Origin: Limnoperna fortunei
Lineage: Eukaryota; Mollusca; Bivalvia; Mytilida; Modiolidae
Assembly: GCA_944474755.1 (NCBI GenBank)
Contig: OX104111.1
Coordinates: 115,140,545 to 115,204,544, forward strand
Direction: 5' to 3'
Length of the DNA: 64,000 bases
In this document: positions 11,971 through 24,500 of the stretch, in pieces
Position numbering within the stretch: position 1 is the stretch's first letter
How the letters are laid out: every line of letters starts with the position of its first letter
The notes under the pieces: model-generated
Seen by the model: only the letters and a program-made list of their open reading frames with translations
Told to the model about the DNA's origin: nothing
The model's database searches: none
Translations under genes and position numbers: made by a program

Positions 11971-13680
11971 TGACTAGCTTTTCCAATTTTTGTAACAAAT
12001 ATCAAAATACATGCATATAAAAACTATGATTGGAATACGAAATCCATTGAATGTCTTATTATTTAAAGAGCCATAGTGTCGAAAAGTTGTGCGGTTCCAC
12101 CAAGCTATTGTGTTTCCTTCTTCATTAAATAACGAAGACACCTCGATGAAAAATTGCGGAGAGTGTCGCATAACTTCATAAGGACAATCGAATTCTTTTT
12201 TTTCGAATACAACACACTTTTATTGAAGGTAAAAATAATTTGAGTTGTACGTATATAAACGTGTTAAACTGTTCAAAGACATTGTAACGATTGAAACTGT
12301 TTGGAAATGTGACTTACGTTTTGTTGAAATGTAGGTTATTACGATCTTTAAATGTTTCGATTTTTGTCTCTTTAAATCATAGCAAATTATTGTGAATTTT
12401 TCAAGGGTGGTTGAGTAGCTGCGTTTTTTTTATCTGACTTGATTCTCTATGCTTTACATACTGAGGCATTGTTTTATGCCTGACTTTGTACGGTGAAAAC
12501 AAATGGTGCACTTGATTCAAATTCAAAATTGGACAAATTTTTTATTAATTCAGTTCAGATAAAAATATGCTAAAATAGCTACTTATATAAATATTTGATT
12601 GATTGATTGACGATATTTTACCTTTATTCATGGTGTTGTGGATACTTTAAAATGCATACAATGTACAGCCTTAATTATAGGAAATCAAATGTTTGTCAAA
12701 TCAATGTAGGTAGAAGATATCTTAGAAGATAACTTGAAATGTTCTGTTCAGACACAAATACGGTGAAATAAATTGTTTTAGCATAGTAACATTTTGAATT
12801 GGTTTTAGAAGCTACAACCACATTATTATTTAAAACGAAAGAGGGGGGGAGTTTATGGAGTATGTAGAACGCTACTGTCTACGATTTAGAGTGTATATGA
12901 ATTAAATGAAAGGCACATTTGCATCGTAAACATCGACATGAAATGTGCGACTTTGTCAGCTTTATCAATCGTTTGACATTGTATAATGTGTAAACGGTTT
13001 AAGTTTATTTTATTGACAGAGGTCACAGGTTTTCTTACTGATAAATTACGTTCAATAAAAGACAAATGCTAAAGTTTAAACAAATAAATTGCTCGTTATA
13101 CGTTAACAACCAATAAGTTATTAGTAATACAATATGACGTGACATACAAAACATCATGTATACCAAGGATATCAATAAACCCATGCATTGACGCTATAGG
13201 ACACGATGCACCATACGATATGCCATGCGATACACAAACTGTTGCACGATAAGATATTCTATCTGAAACAACCTATCAAACTATAAACGATGAATCATAC
13301 CGCCTTTATCGTATATTGTTATGTGCATTGTGCATACATCATGCGTGCAACGTTCTTTGCGCAACCTTATACGTCACAGAGATTGTAACATGACCCAACG
13401 AGAATGATTTCAAAAAGATATTTGAACTTTCTTTATGTCAATGGCTGTAACTGTTAACTAAAATTACACTAACATTAAACAACAACAACCGTAAGCTTTA
13501 CCATTGTCATTTCGTCTGATTACGAGAATCGATTCTATGCAACGTAGTTTTTCTGTTTGAAATAAATCGTTTCCTTCCTTACCATGACTGTATGAAGCTT
13601 CAACACAAATAAAAACAAGTCTAGACAATTATGCAACGATACAAACGCCGGTGTTTTTGTCAAAATTGTAGACACGGACT
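11971..13680. other. Intergenic, no gene recognised
   Basis: AT-rich sequence with a small (GATT)n patch near 12596-12612. I see no coding segment with family resemblance and no RNA gene. Confidence 0.5.
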
Positions 13681-13689
13681 GACTACCTG

Positions 13690-14490
13690 TATTGTGTATT
13701 TACACGATCACAGTGGACCTAACTTAATCATTAGAGTTCAACGCCACTGTAGAATCCTGAATTGACGAAACGCGCGTCTGGCGTAATGAATTTGTCACAT
13801 TGGTAATTGTGATACAGTTTTATTGGAATATTAGAACAAAGCCAAGTGTAGCGGGTAGCGGATGGAAAAAGAACTATATAGAAGTTTTAAGTTCAGTTTA
13901 AGTGAGAAATTTCAAAATCAACATTTAATGACTTGTTGACGTTATTAATTTATATCGACACTAAATGACTAAGGCCATTTGTTGGTCGGCGTGTGTCTAA
14001 GATTTTGACAAAAGCACCGTCATCTGTATCGTTGCATTATCTCCTAGTTTTTTATATTATTTTTGTTAATGCCGTATCGTCATGTTTGTCGATCCGATAC
14101 TTAATAAGACTATTGGTTGGTAACTTCCTTTAGACTCTTTATATAATGTTTTAAACTAATTGCATTGTGTGCTTACACGATCCCATTGGAATTATATGAT
14201 TCCGTCTTCCAAAAATGGGATATGAAAAATACCTTCAGGCATAAGAGTAAAACACCACTGATCAGACTTCAATAGACGAAACGCGCGTCTGGCGCAATTA
14301 GTAACTTGAAATAATTTTAATGGAATATTGGAACAAAGCCAAGTAAAATTTCCACATACCATCGGATAGCGGATGGTAAAGACAACATAGAGAAGTATTA
14401 AGTTCAGTAAAAGTGAGAAAATTCAAGGCCAATATTTTGTAACTTGTTGATGTCATTTATTTATGCTGAGACTCAACGACTAAGTGCATT
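13690..14490. repeat. Two tandem copies of a dispersed repeat with an ACGCGCGT core
   Basis: Copy 1 (about 13690-13980) and copy 2 (about 14160-14490) share, in order: TTGTGT..TTACACGATC, then GACGAAACGCGCGTCTGGCG, then TGGAATATT.GAACAAAGCCAAG, then AGCGGATGG and AAGTTCAGT..AAGTGAGAAA. The offset between copies is about 470-510 bases because of indels. The GAAACGCGCGTCTGGCG core is a motif I associate with mussel genomic repeats; that association is from memory and supports, but does not prove, a mytilid source. Confidence 0.65.
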
Positions 14491-14789
14491 GTCTTCAAAA
14501 TGTGGTTTGTATGTTAGGGCAAACCTGGCTGCGGAAGCTGCTCCCTACTGAAATTTGTTAAAACTTTCTAAATATTATCGATATGTTCTTCTTATTGTAT
14601 CCTCGCTGCTGTCGATGACATCAAAACTCTCCAAGACGATGCTTAGATTTAGCTTCTGTAGAACAGGTGCGTTTAATTCACAGAGCTTGGATAAAAGGAA
14701 TACTTTACTGCAATGTTCAGGATGGAAACTGTTTGACAAGTAACTGACGTTTATCTGTGGGTTTATAGTACATATTTGTTGCAATAAAT

Positions 14790-15575
14790 CGTGGTATCTA
14801 AGAATAAAATGTTATATTTCTCTGAGTGGAAGCACATCTGCCAGATTTTTCTCCCGTGTTTTAATGATGTTAGTACATGTTGTAAAGTTGTGGCGTCATC
14901 AGTATGTCTGATGCGTGTATATACAATGCAATCGTCTGCAAACCCCCGGTTGTTAGATGATGTGGACTCTGTTAGTCATTTATTTATGCCAAAAAAGCAA
15001 AGGACCAATGACTCTACCCTGGGAATTCCTTATAAGACGTCTAAAGGATCGTACCTGTGGTTCTGTAAAATGACTGGCTGTGTACGATCAAAGTCCAATA
15101 AACTCCATTAAAGTCGATCTTGTGGAGTCTGTTGTGTGGGACCTTGAACAAATCTTTGACGAAGTCTAGCATGAGATCTGTTTGGGCTTGTTCTTTGCAA
15201 TGTCATGAAGTGTGATCATCAGCTGGGCGTCACAAGAACGATACTCCCTGAAGCCACGTTGATCACCGCAGAGGACCTGGGATTTTTCCTAGTGGTCAAT
15301 TATAGCGCTGTAAAACATATGTTCTAATAACTTGCACACAATAGAGGTCAAAACAACGGGTCGATTATTTGCAGCTCTGTGTTGTTTGTTTTAAACTTCG
15401 TATAGACTGGAACGATATTGGTGGTATGCCAAATTTGGAATTACGCCTTGATCTATGGAAAGTTGGAAGAATTTCACATGAACTGGAGCATGTAGACGGC
15501 TAGGTTTCTTTAGATAAAGGCTCGGATGCCGTCTGAACCTGCAGCTTTGATTGTTTCAGCCTTTTAAATAGTTTG
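14790..15575 (-). pseudogene. Decayed LINE reverse transcriptase fragment (CR1/Jockey-like)
   Basis: On the minus strand, pieces of a non-LTR retrotransposon RT can be read in changing frames, in the right order: AAGSDGI near 15540, then RPVVLTSIVCKLLEHMF, then DQRGFREYRSCDAQL, then MLDFVKDLFKVPHNRL, then SQGRVIGPLLF, and the catalytic FADDCIVYTRI near 14930. These match the fingers and palm of a CR1/Jockey-group RT. There are many stops and frameshifts, and no endonuclease or 3' end was found, so this is a dead, truncated copy. Confidence 0.72.
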
Positions 15576-16308
15576 ATTACTCCATTACTAATGATTGTTA
15601 TTTCCGGCATACCTGGATGAGGGATCTCTGTACAAATTTGGCATTCTCCCTTAAGCTTCTTTAGTATACACTATAAGAAATTTCAAGTTAGTGGAAAGCA
15701 TACAGGAGTACAAAAATCAGGAGACGCATAGAGCAATGAAATAAAATGGAATCACATCATGCTTCTACTCTTGCCTGCATTGTGTCTAGTTATATAACTG
15801 TCAGATTAATAAGTTTTTGTTACGTAATTTTCATTGTAACAGCAAGTACTCTGTACTACACCTATTTTTACCATTCACCTCTTTTCAAGTTATATTTTTA
15901 TATAACGGGTTTTGTTGAATGGTCTAAAGCTGGACATAATGCAGACGAATGGGTGCCACATGTCACAGTGCTGTGAGTGCGAATCTGATGCTTCATAAAT
16001 ACGTAGGATAGATATTTTATATGGATGTCACAACACGTAGACGTATGAATAGCATTTCCTTACTGTGATTGTGTGACAAGTAACTTTGTCATCATTTATA
16101 ATATATGTACAAAAAATGAGTTAGATACTGTACTTGCACCCGTAAACGCAACAATTTGACTGATGATAACTGATTGCTGACGGATTTTGGAACGCTGACG
16201 GATCGCTGACTGATTCATGATGACGACATCCGTCCAAAATTATGAATCCGTCATTACCCTGGTAACCGTCAGCGATCAGTGCGATCAGTCCAATCAGTGC
16301 GATCCAGG
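15576..16308. other. Left flank of the Harbinger element with short GACGGAT-rich repeats
   Basis: No gene recognised. From about 16170 the motif GACGGAT and its complement recur several times, and 16272-16308 is a 9-bp minisatellite of four units (CGATCAGTG-like). GACGGATT also appears just outside the right end of the Harbinger element, so the element may have inserted into a local repeat. Confidence 0.5.
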
Positions 16309-16349
16309 CGACCGTTTCACTAAAGATCGTAAATCGTAAACGTAGACGT
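16309..16349 (+). repeat. Left terminal inverted repeat of the Harbinger element
   Basis: CGACCGTTTCACTAAAG followed by ATCGTAAATCGTAA. It matches the reverse complement of 25828-25795 except for a TT insertion on the right. A second CGACCGTTTCACTAA copy starts near 16369, just inside. Confidence 0.8.
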
Positions 16350-16783
16350 AAGTGCACTCTTAAGAGTTACGACCGTTTCACTAATAATTAAAAGTTACGA
16401 GTTACGATAAAAGTTTATCGTAAAGTTACGAGTGGTTATAGGCACTCTTAATTCGTAAATCGTAAAACGAAAATGAACGCGCACTTTGCAAAAATGGCCG
16501 CTTTGTTTGCCGTTTTGTATCAAGAGGAAAGAGGAATTAAAAGACAAAGAATATTTCGGGACTACACTAACCCGCTAGACTTTCTTTGCGATACTGAAGT
16601 AATAGAACGATACAGAATGCCAAGAGAACGGATTTATTCCCTATGTAATATACTACGGGTGGATATTGAGTACACATGTGAAAGAAGTCACCCGATTCCA
16701 CCCATAATTAAAGTAAATATGCTTTACATTTCATCTACTTTCACTTTCCTTTTAGTAAATACTATTGTGATGACGTCATCAAG

Positions 16784-17251
16784 GGCGCGCTTAATTTGGA
16801 TACATCGGTGCACCGTAAATAAATGTCTTTTGATTTGGTTCCAGTATTCCAATTTTTCTGCTAATATTCATTAAAAAATAACACTTCATAGTAACACACA
16901 GTTGAACCTTTGTTGATACATGTCTATTGTATGTAACAACAAACGTCAGATCAATGTCTGACACTTGCATTGCTGCTTACCAAAAACACAAACACCTAAA
17001 ACATGTATTTAATTAATTTATTCAATTATTATTTGCGTGATTCTGTGGCTCTGTTGAAGTTACCTACCATGCTCCCTGCAACTGTTAGCAATATTTTAAT
17101 GACTAGTGGTTGCTGATTATGCTGATTATGCTAACTTACGTTGGACTGCTCGGCACGCTTAATTTAGATACATCGGTGCACTGTAAATAAATGTCTTTTG
17201 ATTTTGATTACAGTGTTCCAATTTTTCTGCTATATAATATTCATTAAAAAA
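16784..17251 (+). repeat. ~95-bp direct duplication bracketing a gap in the transposase gene
   Basis: Copy 1 (about 16784-16876) and copy 2 (about 17152-17251) share CGCTTAATTT.GATACATCGG, then GTAAATAAATGTCTTTTGAT, CCAATTTTTCTGCT and ATATTCATTAAAAAAT, at roughly 85-90% identity by eye. The ~275 bases between them show no gene. Copy 2 runs straight into the truncated start of transposase exon 2. Confidence 0.75.
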
Positions 17252-18905
17252 TTTACAATCCATGGAATTTCCAGATCCAGTGTTTCCCGTGTCGTGGAAG
17301 ATGTGACTACTTCCATTTGCAAAAGACTAAACAATATTATTTTCCCAACGAAAGTTGATGAACTTGTACATATGAAAAAGGCTTTTTTTTAACATAGCTG
17401 GGTTCCCAAATGTAATTGGAGCTATAGATGGGACCCTCATTCCAATTATTGCTCCTAGAGATGACGAGACTAACTTTGTTTGCAGGAAAGGATTCCATGC
17501 TATTAATGTCCAGGCAGTTGTAGATGCATCTTTGAGGTACGCATTTGATTACAGCGTGTAAAAAGTGTTATTTCATCATAACTATTTCAGTATTCTGTTT
17601 ATTTCCTTGGCTTAATTTTGCCAATTTCCATGACGGCCGCCGGAACACAAAAAAGTATTGTTATGCCCACCGATAATTAAAATATTTTTCTGTCAAATTT
17701 AGCAGCATTATATGCAGACGACAGCCTGTCATTTTTTAAACTCGTAGTTCAAAATGCGCTAGAATTGTCAAAGATTTTAAATTGGTCCATTCTTCAGACC
17801 CTCCTCCCATGTTTCAAATTGGATGATTTTTTATTCATACAATGATATCGTGGATAAAACTTAAAATCTTGAAAAGTTTATAAAATAAAAATTGCGAGTT
17901 GTGAAATGCGTAATTAACGTTGGAAAATGAAACTTTTAAATATTTAAAATTTCAATGTTATTAGCATGTGTATTTTTCCTGTTTAATGATTTTTTTTTAC
18001 AACTTGGCTGCTGCCCCTTGCATTTCCGATTTATCGATTGGAGATATAAAGCCCGATAAATTATTTCGATACGTTAAATCATAGATCTTATTGTTACATT
18101 TATCAATATCTAAAATCATTCACTTACATACGTGACGTTTGGACTTTCATCAAGTTCGTTAGTTAAGGTCCAATTATTAATCCAACACATAAAACGGATA
18201 TTTGCCAACACCAAGTTCCAAGTTCAATTGTGTGTCTAATAAAATGTTTAACCATTCGAAATTTTCAATAAACTGAAATTGACTGAAATTAAATGTGAGT
18301 GTCAAAAATTGTAAAATTGTAATTGTTACCGTTATATATTTAGATTCACAAACATCGTCTGTAAATGGCCTGGATCAGTCCATGATGCATTTATATTTAA
18401 CAACTCATCAATATGCCAAGCCCTTGAGGAACATGCAAGCGGATGGTTGCTTGGAGATTCTGGCTATCCCCTGAAACAGTTCCTGATGACACCCAAGTTA
18501 AACCCGTCAACATACGCAGAAGAAAAGTACAACTTGGCACATGCTAAAACCAGAGTCGTCGTAGAGCGTGCCTTTGGTGTTTGCAAATCTAGATTTCGGT
18601 AAATCTATCTTATTATTAATAGAGAATTGACATGAAAACGAATATTAAAAAACGTGTGATTTTGTAACAGAATAAACGCGTCTATAAAATTAAGGCCAAC
18701 ACTGTTAGAATTATGTCTCCCCCCACTTGTTTTTTGTCCTGTCCTTCACAAAGTTATTCCGCTCAACTCTACTGAAACTACTGAAGAGGTAAACATAGCA
18801 AATGGGTACTAGCACGTGACGATGGAATTTCGTAAGCAATAGGTATAAATCTGACAGTAAATTTTACTCGGCATTTTTGGATATATTATATAGGACTTTA
18901 TTTGT

Positions 18906-19170
18906 CGGGGCCTCGGTGGCCGAGTGGTTAAGGTAGTTCGTCTATTATTGATCACCTGGTCTGTCAACACTGAGATTGCGGGTTCGATTCTCACTGCAGG
19001 CAGGGTGTACTCGACTCCAATCTTAATTGACAAGGATGGCCAGTTTTCCTACCGCAGGTCGGGGGTTCTCTCCTGGTACTCCGGCTTCCTCCCCCAATAA
19101 AAACTGGAAGCCATGATATAGGTAAAAATGGCTGAAAGTGGCGTTAAAACACCATTCAAACAAACAAACA
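18906..19170 (+). mobile_element. Full-length tRNA-derived SINE in transposase intron 3
   Basis: The tRNA-like head has an intact A box (TGGCCGAGTGG, 18917-18927) and B box (GGTTCGATTC, 18981-18990). Then come GCAGGCAGGGTGTACTCGAC, a central CTACCGCAGGTC segment, and a 3' domain ending GGCGTTAAAACACCATT with a (CAAA)n tail. This is the best-preserved copy in the window and serves as reference for the truncated ones. The head resembles Ser/Leu tRNA, but without a proper anticodon arm it is not a functional tRNA gene. Confidence 0.85.
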
Positions 19171-19734
19171 GTTACTTGACATACAATCACGGTTAGGAAA
19201 TACTGCAGCGTCAGGTGACATTTGGCTACGTGTAGAAACGTGCCCATGTTTTTCTTGTGGTGTTCATGTGTATTATATATTTTTGCAGTTGCATACATAA
19301 AACTGGTGGGTGTCTTCCTTTTACTCCAAGTAAATGCACAAAAGTTATCACAGCTGTTTTCAAACTACACAACAGATGCATCAATGATAATTTGCCAATG
19401 CCCATATGTGATAATGACCAAGATGAAAATGTAGATGATATTGATTTTATCCAACTAGAATACAATGGAAACGGACAACGCACAAGAGATAGGCTGATTC
19501 AACGATTTTCATAGTTATTTCTTCATATTTATTTGTATGTCATTGTTTATATTATTTAAACTTGTGTTGAATACACTTCTCCATAGCAATATTTTAATAG
19601 ATAAAATGAACCAGTGTGATATTATGGAATGTAATGTGTGTATTAGTATGAAGGGTTATCGTTGTACACTGGAATGGTATCATTACCTTCATATTCATGT
19701 AAATAATTTACTAACACTCTCTATTGTGTTTTAA

Positions 19735-19770
19735 GTAAGTAAGTAAGTAAATAAGCAAGTAAGTATTTAA
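19735..19770. repeat. (AAGT)n microsatellite
   Basis: AAGT/AAGC/AAAT units in tandem, just downstream of the transposase stop codon. Confidence 0.7.
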
Positions 19771-20932
19771 ACTTTATTTAAAACAACACAAAGCTCTATA
19801 TTCACATATTACACATTCAACACAATATGCAAAAGTTAAAAACATGCCACTAAAACATAGTTAAAGCAGTATGAAAGAAAGCTAATATATTAAAACTACA
19901 CAGGACACATATATTTGCATTCCAGTTTACACACAATCTTAAACATGTTCCAGCATTTTAAAGAAAGCAGCATAAGTCATGCAGAATTATGAACATTAAA
20001 AAGCGTTAATATTCAGCTTAATAAAGCAACAGGCATGTGCATCAAGTAGTATATTGTACTGATATTAAGCATATTAAAGCAGCTAAAGTATTAGAAATAA
20101 TAAGCACTAAAAAACAGATATAAAACTTGAAAGAATGTGATCATTGCTCTCTCATTGATTACCCAAACCCACTCTTCGAGGAAAACATCCCCCATGTCAA
20201 TAACAAAGTCTATGTTTTTCTGTAGTAAACCTCAAATATCATTCCGATGAAAATTTTAAATTCCAGGTGCACAATGACACTATGTGACAAAGATTCTGTG
20301 TAAATTTCATCAAACTCCATCAATACCCACCCCCCTCTATATCTGTGCCATATATTAAAATTTAAAACTTAGAAGTTTAAGAAATAATATAATATATATT
20401 AGTTTGAGCAATTAAAAGACTAACTATTTGCAAGCAGAACAAAAGCATTTACAATCATTCCAGGACTACTAAAGTTTTGAAATTTGAAGAAATGTGTTCA
20501 GTCCTAAAATGATCTGGTAGACTGTTCCATGTTAGGCTGCTGCATATTTGAAAGATTTCTTACCCTAGGTTGTTGTCTTTACTTTAAAAATTCGAGTATC
20601 TGAAAGAATGTCATCTTGCTGTAATGTTACAATACATATAAAGCACAATTAGAGGCAACATTGCAATACTTCATTTTTCTATTTAAACATTATTTTCAAA
20701 TAAATAAATTTTGCGAGAATACCGACTTTTGATTGGCTGGAAAATATTTTCTATCAGAGGATGGAAAACAAATTTGATCGTCATGGAGACACGCACCATT
20801 TGACGTCATATATATATGTATATTACTCCACAGGAAACTAACAGTTTTTGTGTTGATCTCTTATTTCAAACATGTCAAGTTACATAAACAAAATTGTTGA
20901 GTTTATTCTATTATTTGAATTTATTTATAAGT

Positions 20933-21078
20933 ATTAACTACAAAAATATTTTCTCAATCGAGGGATAACAAAATTTCCGTTGTACACATTTAAAATATAA
21001 TCCGCTACGCGGATTATACAATGTGCAAAACGGCACTTTTGTTATCCCTCGATGGAGAAAATATTTTTTGTAGTTAAT
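20933..21078. mobile_element. Palindromic (MITE-like) element inside the Harbinger element
   Basis: A nearly complete palindrome of about 146 bp. The arm ATTAACTACAAAAATATTTT pairs with its complement ending at 21078, GAGGGATAACAAAA pairs with TTTTGTTATCCCTC, and the centre is ATAATCCGC-TAC-GCGGATTAT. Such fully palindromic short elements are usually MITEs or foldback hairpins. No coding capacity. Confidence 0.65.
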
Positions 21079-21504
21079 CCTTAATTGATAAATCTCTTTA
21101 AAATAATATTAAGGGGAAATATCTCTGAAAAAAAACAAGTACAGGTACATGTAAAAATATTTTTTGAAAATTATTTAAGGAATATTATACAATTAATTAC
21201 TTTGATATAGGTCGCTATCAGGACTTATCAGCAAGAGAAAATGTAATATTCACCGAGTCGCTAGGTCCTTGTAATTTAATTTTAACTGTAAATCTTTAAA
21301 AAAATTTAATGGTAAAAAGCATTGATGATGTAATGGAACTATTTAAATTTTAACTGCATAATAATATGTCATAGGTCACCTAAGTTATATTGTATAATAT
21401 GGGTTGTTCAATTTGAATAAACCAATCAGATTTCAGCTGATAAAGCAAAATGAATTATATAAATTTAATAACAGGGGATACAGCAAATGCAGGTGGTGAT
21501 AGTG

Positions 21505-24500
21505 TTAAGTTTGTTTTTTTTTAAGTTGACAAGTTCTTGCAATAGTGTCTACTTTCTTTTTTTCAAGTTCAAGGCGTTCTTTCTTGATTGCTAATTTTTC
21601 CTCCTCTATATCCAACAGTCTCTTGGAATAATGTACTGTATCAGCATAAAAAATATCAGATATAATAGCAACATGTATTACAATGTGATATCTTCTTTTT
21701 TTGTATATTTACAAAGAATCATTCTTACTAGAAAACTGAAGGAACTAATCATGAAACTATACATCCATATCTTAACTAGTTTAGGATTTCAAAATGAAAA
21801 CTTCCATTTGAGATAGATGACAAAAGAATTGCATTTATATTGTTTCATCAAATTTAGCTCTGAGTGTAAATTGAATAATGAAATGTATATTTTTCTAAAA
21901 GAAATACTCTACCTGAACTAATAATGGTCTTTGATGGTTTCTTTATTTGTGAGCTTGCTATTAAATATAAATATGCATGCATCAAGTTTAAATTTTTTAC
22001 TTGAATCAGCTATATACAAAACAAATACAAGTGATCATCTTACTACAGAATATTTATTATAATTGTGGAAAAAAACTACTGAATCATCAAAATGATTGTT
22101 TATTGATTGAATATTTGCTTATTATTCAACCATTAATATTTCTGAGGGGCTCCAGTGGCATATTGATTGAGGTAGTAAGTCATCTTCTAATGTGTATGTC
22201 TAGTGCTAACAACGATTCTTACTGTGGGCATGGTGTGCTCAACTCCAATTTCAATAGGGAAATATTGCTCTTTTTACTATGTGAACTAGTGAAAAACAAC
22301 AATTAAATGGGAAAGGGGGGCAAATCATTGACAAGCTAATTTTTTACTGCAACTTAATAAGAATGCAGAGTTGGATAGGTGTAGAGAATTTAACACTTTG
22401 TATCTGTTGCTATATAAACATCCTTTTTTTAAATCTAGAAAAGGGGATTTTGTTGTTCAAGCTTGGCACTTGTCAAAACCCAATACCTACTATGCTGCAA
22501 TGGAATACATTTATTTAAATAAAAAGAAAATGCAAATTTTCATTCATGTTCTTGAAATATTTAAATTAAGATAAAATGCACCAACCTGAAGCACATGGTT
22601 GATTGGAATTTACTTTAACCCTCTGCTCACTATTAAGGTTTGTTGGCAGCTTCCTTTTAATCTCTTTAACTTGTCCTAAACCTGCAATTAAAATGAACCT
22701 ACAGTAAACAAATCACTTTCAATAAGGATAAAATTTAAGATCAGCTATGCTGATGGGATAACGAACTATGAAAACAATATTCATTTATTGTCAGAAAATG
22801 AACTATTATTTATATATATAATTTTTTGTGGACAAGCATTAGAAACAGTCCAAGCATTCATCAACCCTTTCATGAAGTACAAATAAACTTTATATCTTTT
22901 GACTATGAATTAATATTGTTTTTATCATGCGACCATTGATACCAAATGAAAACATGAAAAAAGAGTGCACTTTTAGCTGATTTATGACTTGAAATTTTCT
23001 GATAGCCTGATGTTACAAACAAATATATTCAACAACATGTCGTTAACCCAATCAGAACACTAAATATCATAAGTAGTTACATGTAGGACAAGGGTACTAG
23101 GAGACTTCAGGCACTTACGAATAAAGCAAATATTTATTTGGCTATTTTTATTGTAGAGCACATGTAACGATTGCTGGATAAAATATGGTTAGCTGAAATT
23201 TTTTTTAAAATTTATCATTGCAATAAATTTAAACTTCTTAGTTTTACCTTTTTTATAATAGTCACAACTAACTAAATATATACTCCATGACAAACCATTA
23301 TATATAACACTCAATTACTTAAATTATTTTGAGTGCTTCTTACCACTGCAAGAGGCCACTATAACAGGGCCGTTAACAGGACTGGGCAAGTCTGCAATGG
23401 AATCATCAGCCTGGGTAGAATTTTCTACAATTAAAAATCGAGAGAGAGAGAGTGTATGTGAAGCAGAGTTATTAAATGCCAATTTTTTTTTAAATATGAA
23501 CATGAAAGAGAAAAATCACGATTTTGGGTAGGTATATCAATAAAGTTAAATGTCAAAGACTATATTAGTTGTCAAATCATATTCATATTAATCTTTCGCC
23601 TGGTCCCTCTCTTTCCATGTGGCAACAGTAGAAAGAGCGATAGAGTAAAAGATTTATTTGTTATTACATTGATAGTTAGCATTAGTTACTATTATGTGCC
23701 AAGCGAGACATTTTCTTGTTTCTTCATGTCAAAACATCCATTGTGTACTGTTATGCGCATGTCCTTTCTTTACTACATGTTATTTATTTAACCTCTTTTT
23801 GTCACAAGTAACAGACAATTACTAATATGAACATTATAGTAACATAGAAGGCTTTGAATTTATACTTACCATCACATGTATCTAAACCTCCTGGTATACC
23901 GGACAACACATTGTCTGACAGAACTCCGATGACCTATAAAAGATGTACAATTTACAACAAAATTTTTTTTAAATGGCTTCCTGTAACTAATATAAAGACT
24001 ATTTCAGAAACATTAAGATGCAAAGAATTCTGCTGAAATACTACTAACAGGTCTTTCAGTGTTGAATGTGCTTTACAAGTTTTAATGAAAAACATATATA
24101 AATATACAAAATTTTACATGTCAGAAGATTGATGTGTAAGCTATTATTGCCATGTGAACTCAATTTTTATTTATGAAAATCTTTAAATTTTAATCGAGTA
24201 AAAAAACATAAAAATCTTGAAAAACCCCTGAAGTTTTGCTGTAGGTATTTCATACTTTTTCCTTCCAATTCTTCAAACATACAGGTGCAGGTCCACCCCC
24301 TGTTTTCACAGCCTCTCTTTTTCTTGCCACTTCTTTTTTGCGTGTGTTACTTTGCACGTCCTGCCATTTTTTTTCACATCTTTGACTGTTCTGACATCGA
24401 CACTGCATGCATTTACACTGTACATTACAAGATAAAAAATGTTTGTAAGTACTTAGTAGTATATGCCTTATATCAACAATATCACTCATGCCTGAGTGAT

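Larger units (their letters stand above)
16473..19514 (+). pseudogene. HARBI1-like: Harbinger transposase (HARBI1-like DDE nuclease), 4 exons, disrupted
   Basis: Exons: 16473-16712 (residues 1-80, ending PIPPIIK before GTAAAT), about 17240-17536, 18344-18598 and 19289-19514 (TAG). Exon 2 starts in HGISRSSVSRVVEDV, the helix-turn-helix-like part. Catalytic residues: Asp at 17427-17429 (GAIDGT), Asp at 18456-18458 (WLLGDSGYP) and Glu at 18564-18566 (VVERAFG). The last exon gives KCTKVITAVFKLHNRCIN and an acidic tail. Donors and acceptors at 17537, 18343, 18599 and 19288 are consensus and in phase. Two defects: an 8-T run at 17383-17390 shifts the frame by +1 (7 T would restore it), and the ~25 residues normally between exon 1 and HGISRSS are absent, with a ~95-bp sequence duplicated across that gap. 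The enzyme cuts and pastes the element together with the Myb-like partner. Confidence 0.85.

Noticed and set aside
11781..12020. 79-codon open frame with repeated GDF/GDI
   Set aside because: It is the translation of the GGGCGATTTT repeat block; the left block gives the same kind of peptide on the other strand.
14791..15111. 106-codon plus-strand open frame
   Set aside because: It lies antisense to the LINE reverse-transcriptase remnant and has no resemblance of its own.
18670..18789. Possible extra transposase exon (open frame ending before GTAAAC)
   Set aside because: Exon 3 (ending ...SRFR) joins in phase with 19289, which gives the expected conserved continuation (CIHKTGGC...). The 18670 segment does not resemble the family and lies in the intron.
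18906..18995. tRNA gene (also at 48630-48715 and the complement of 44700-44790)
   Set aside because: A and B boxes are present, but the anticodon arm and acceptor pairing are not tRNA-like and each is followed by the same SINE body.
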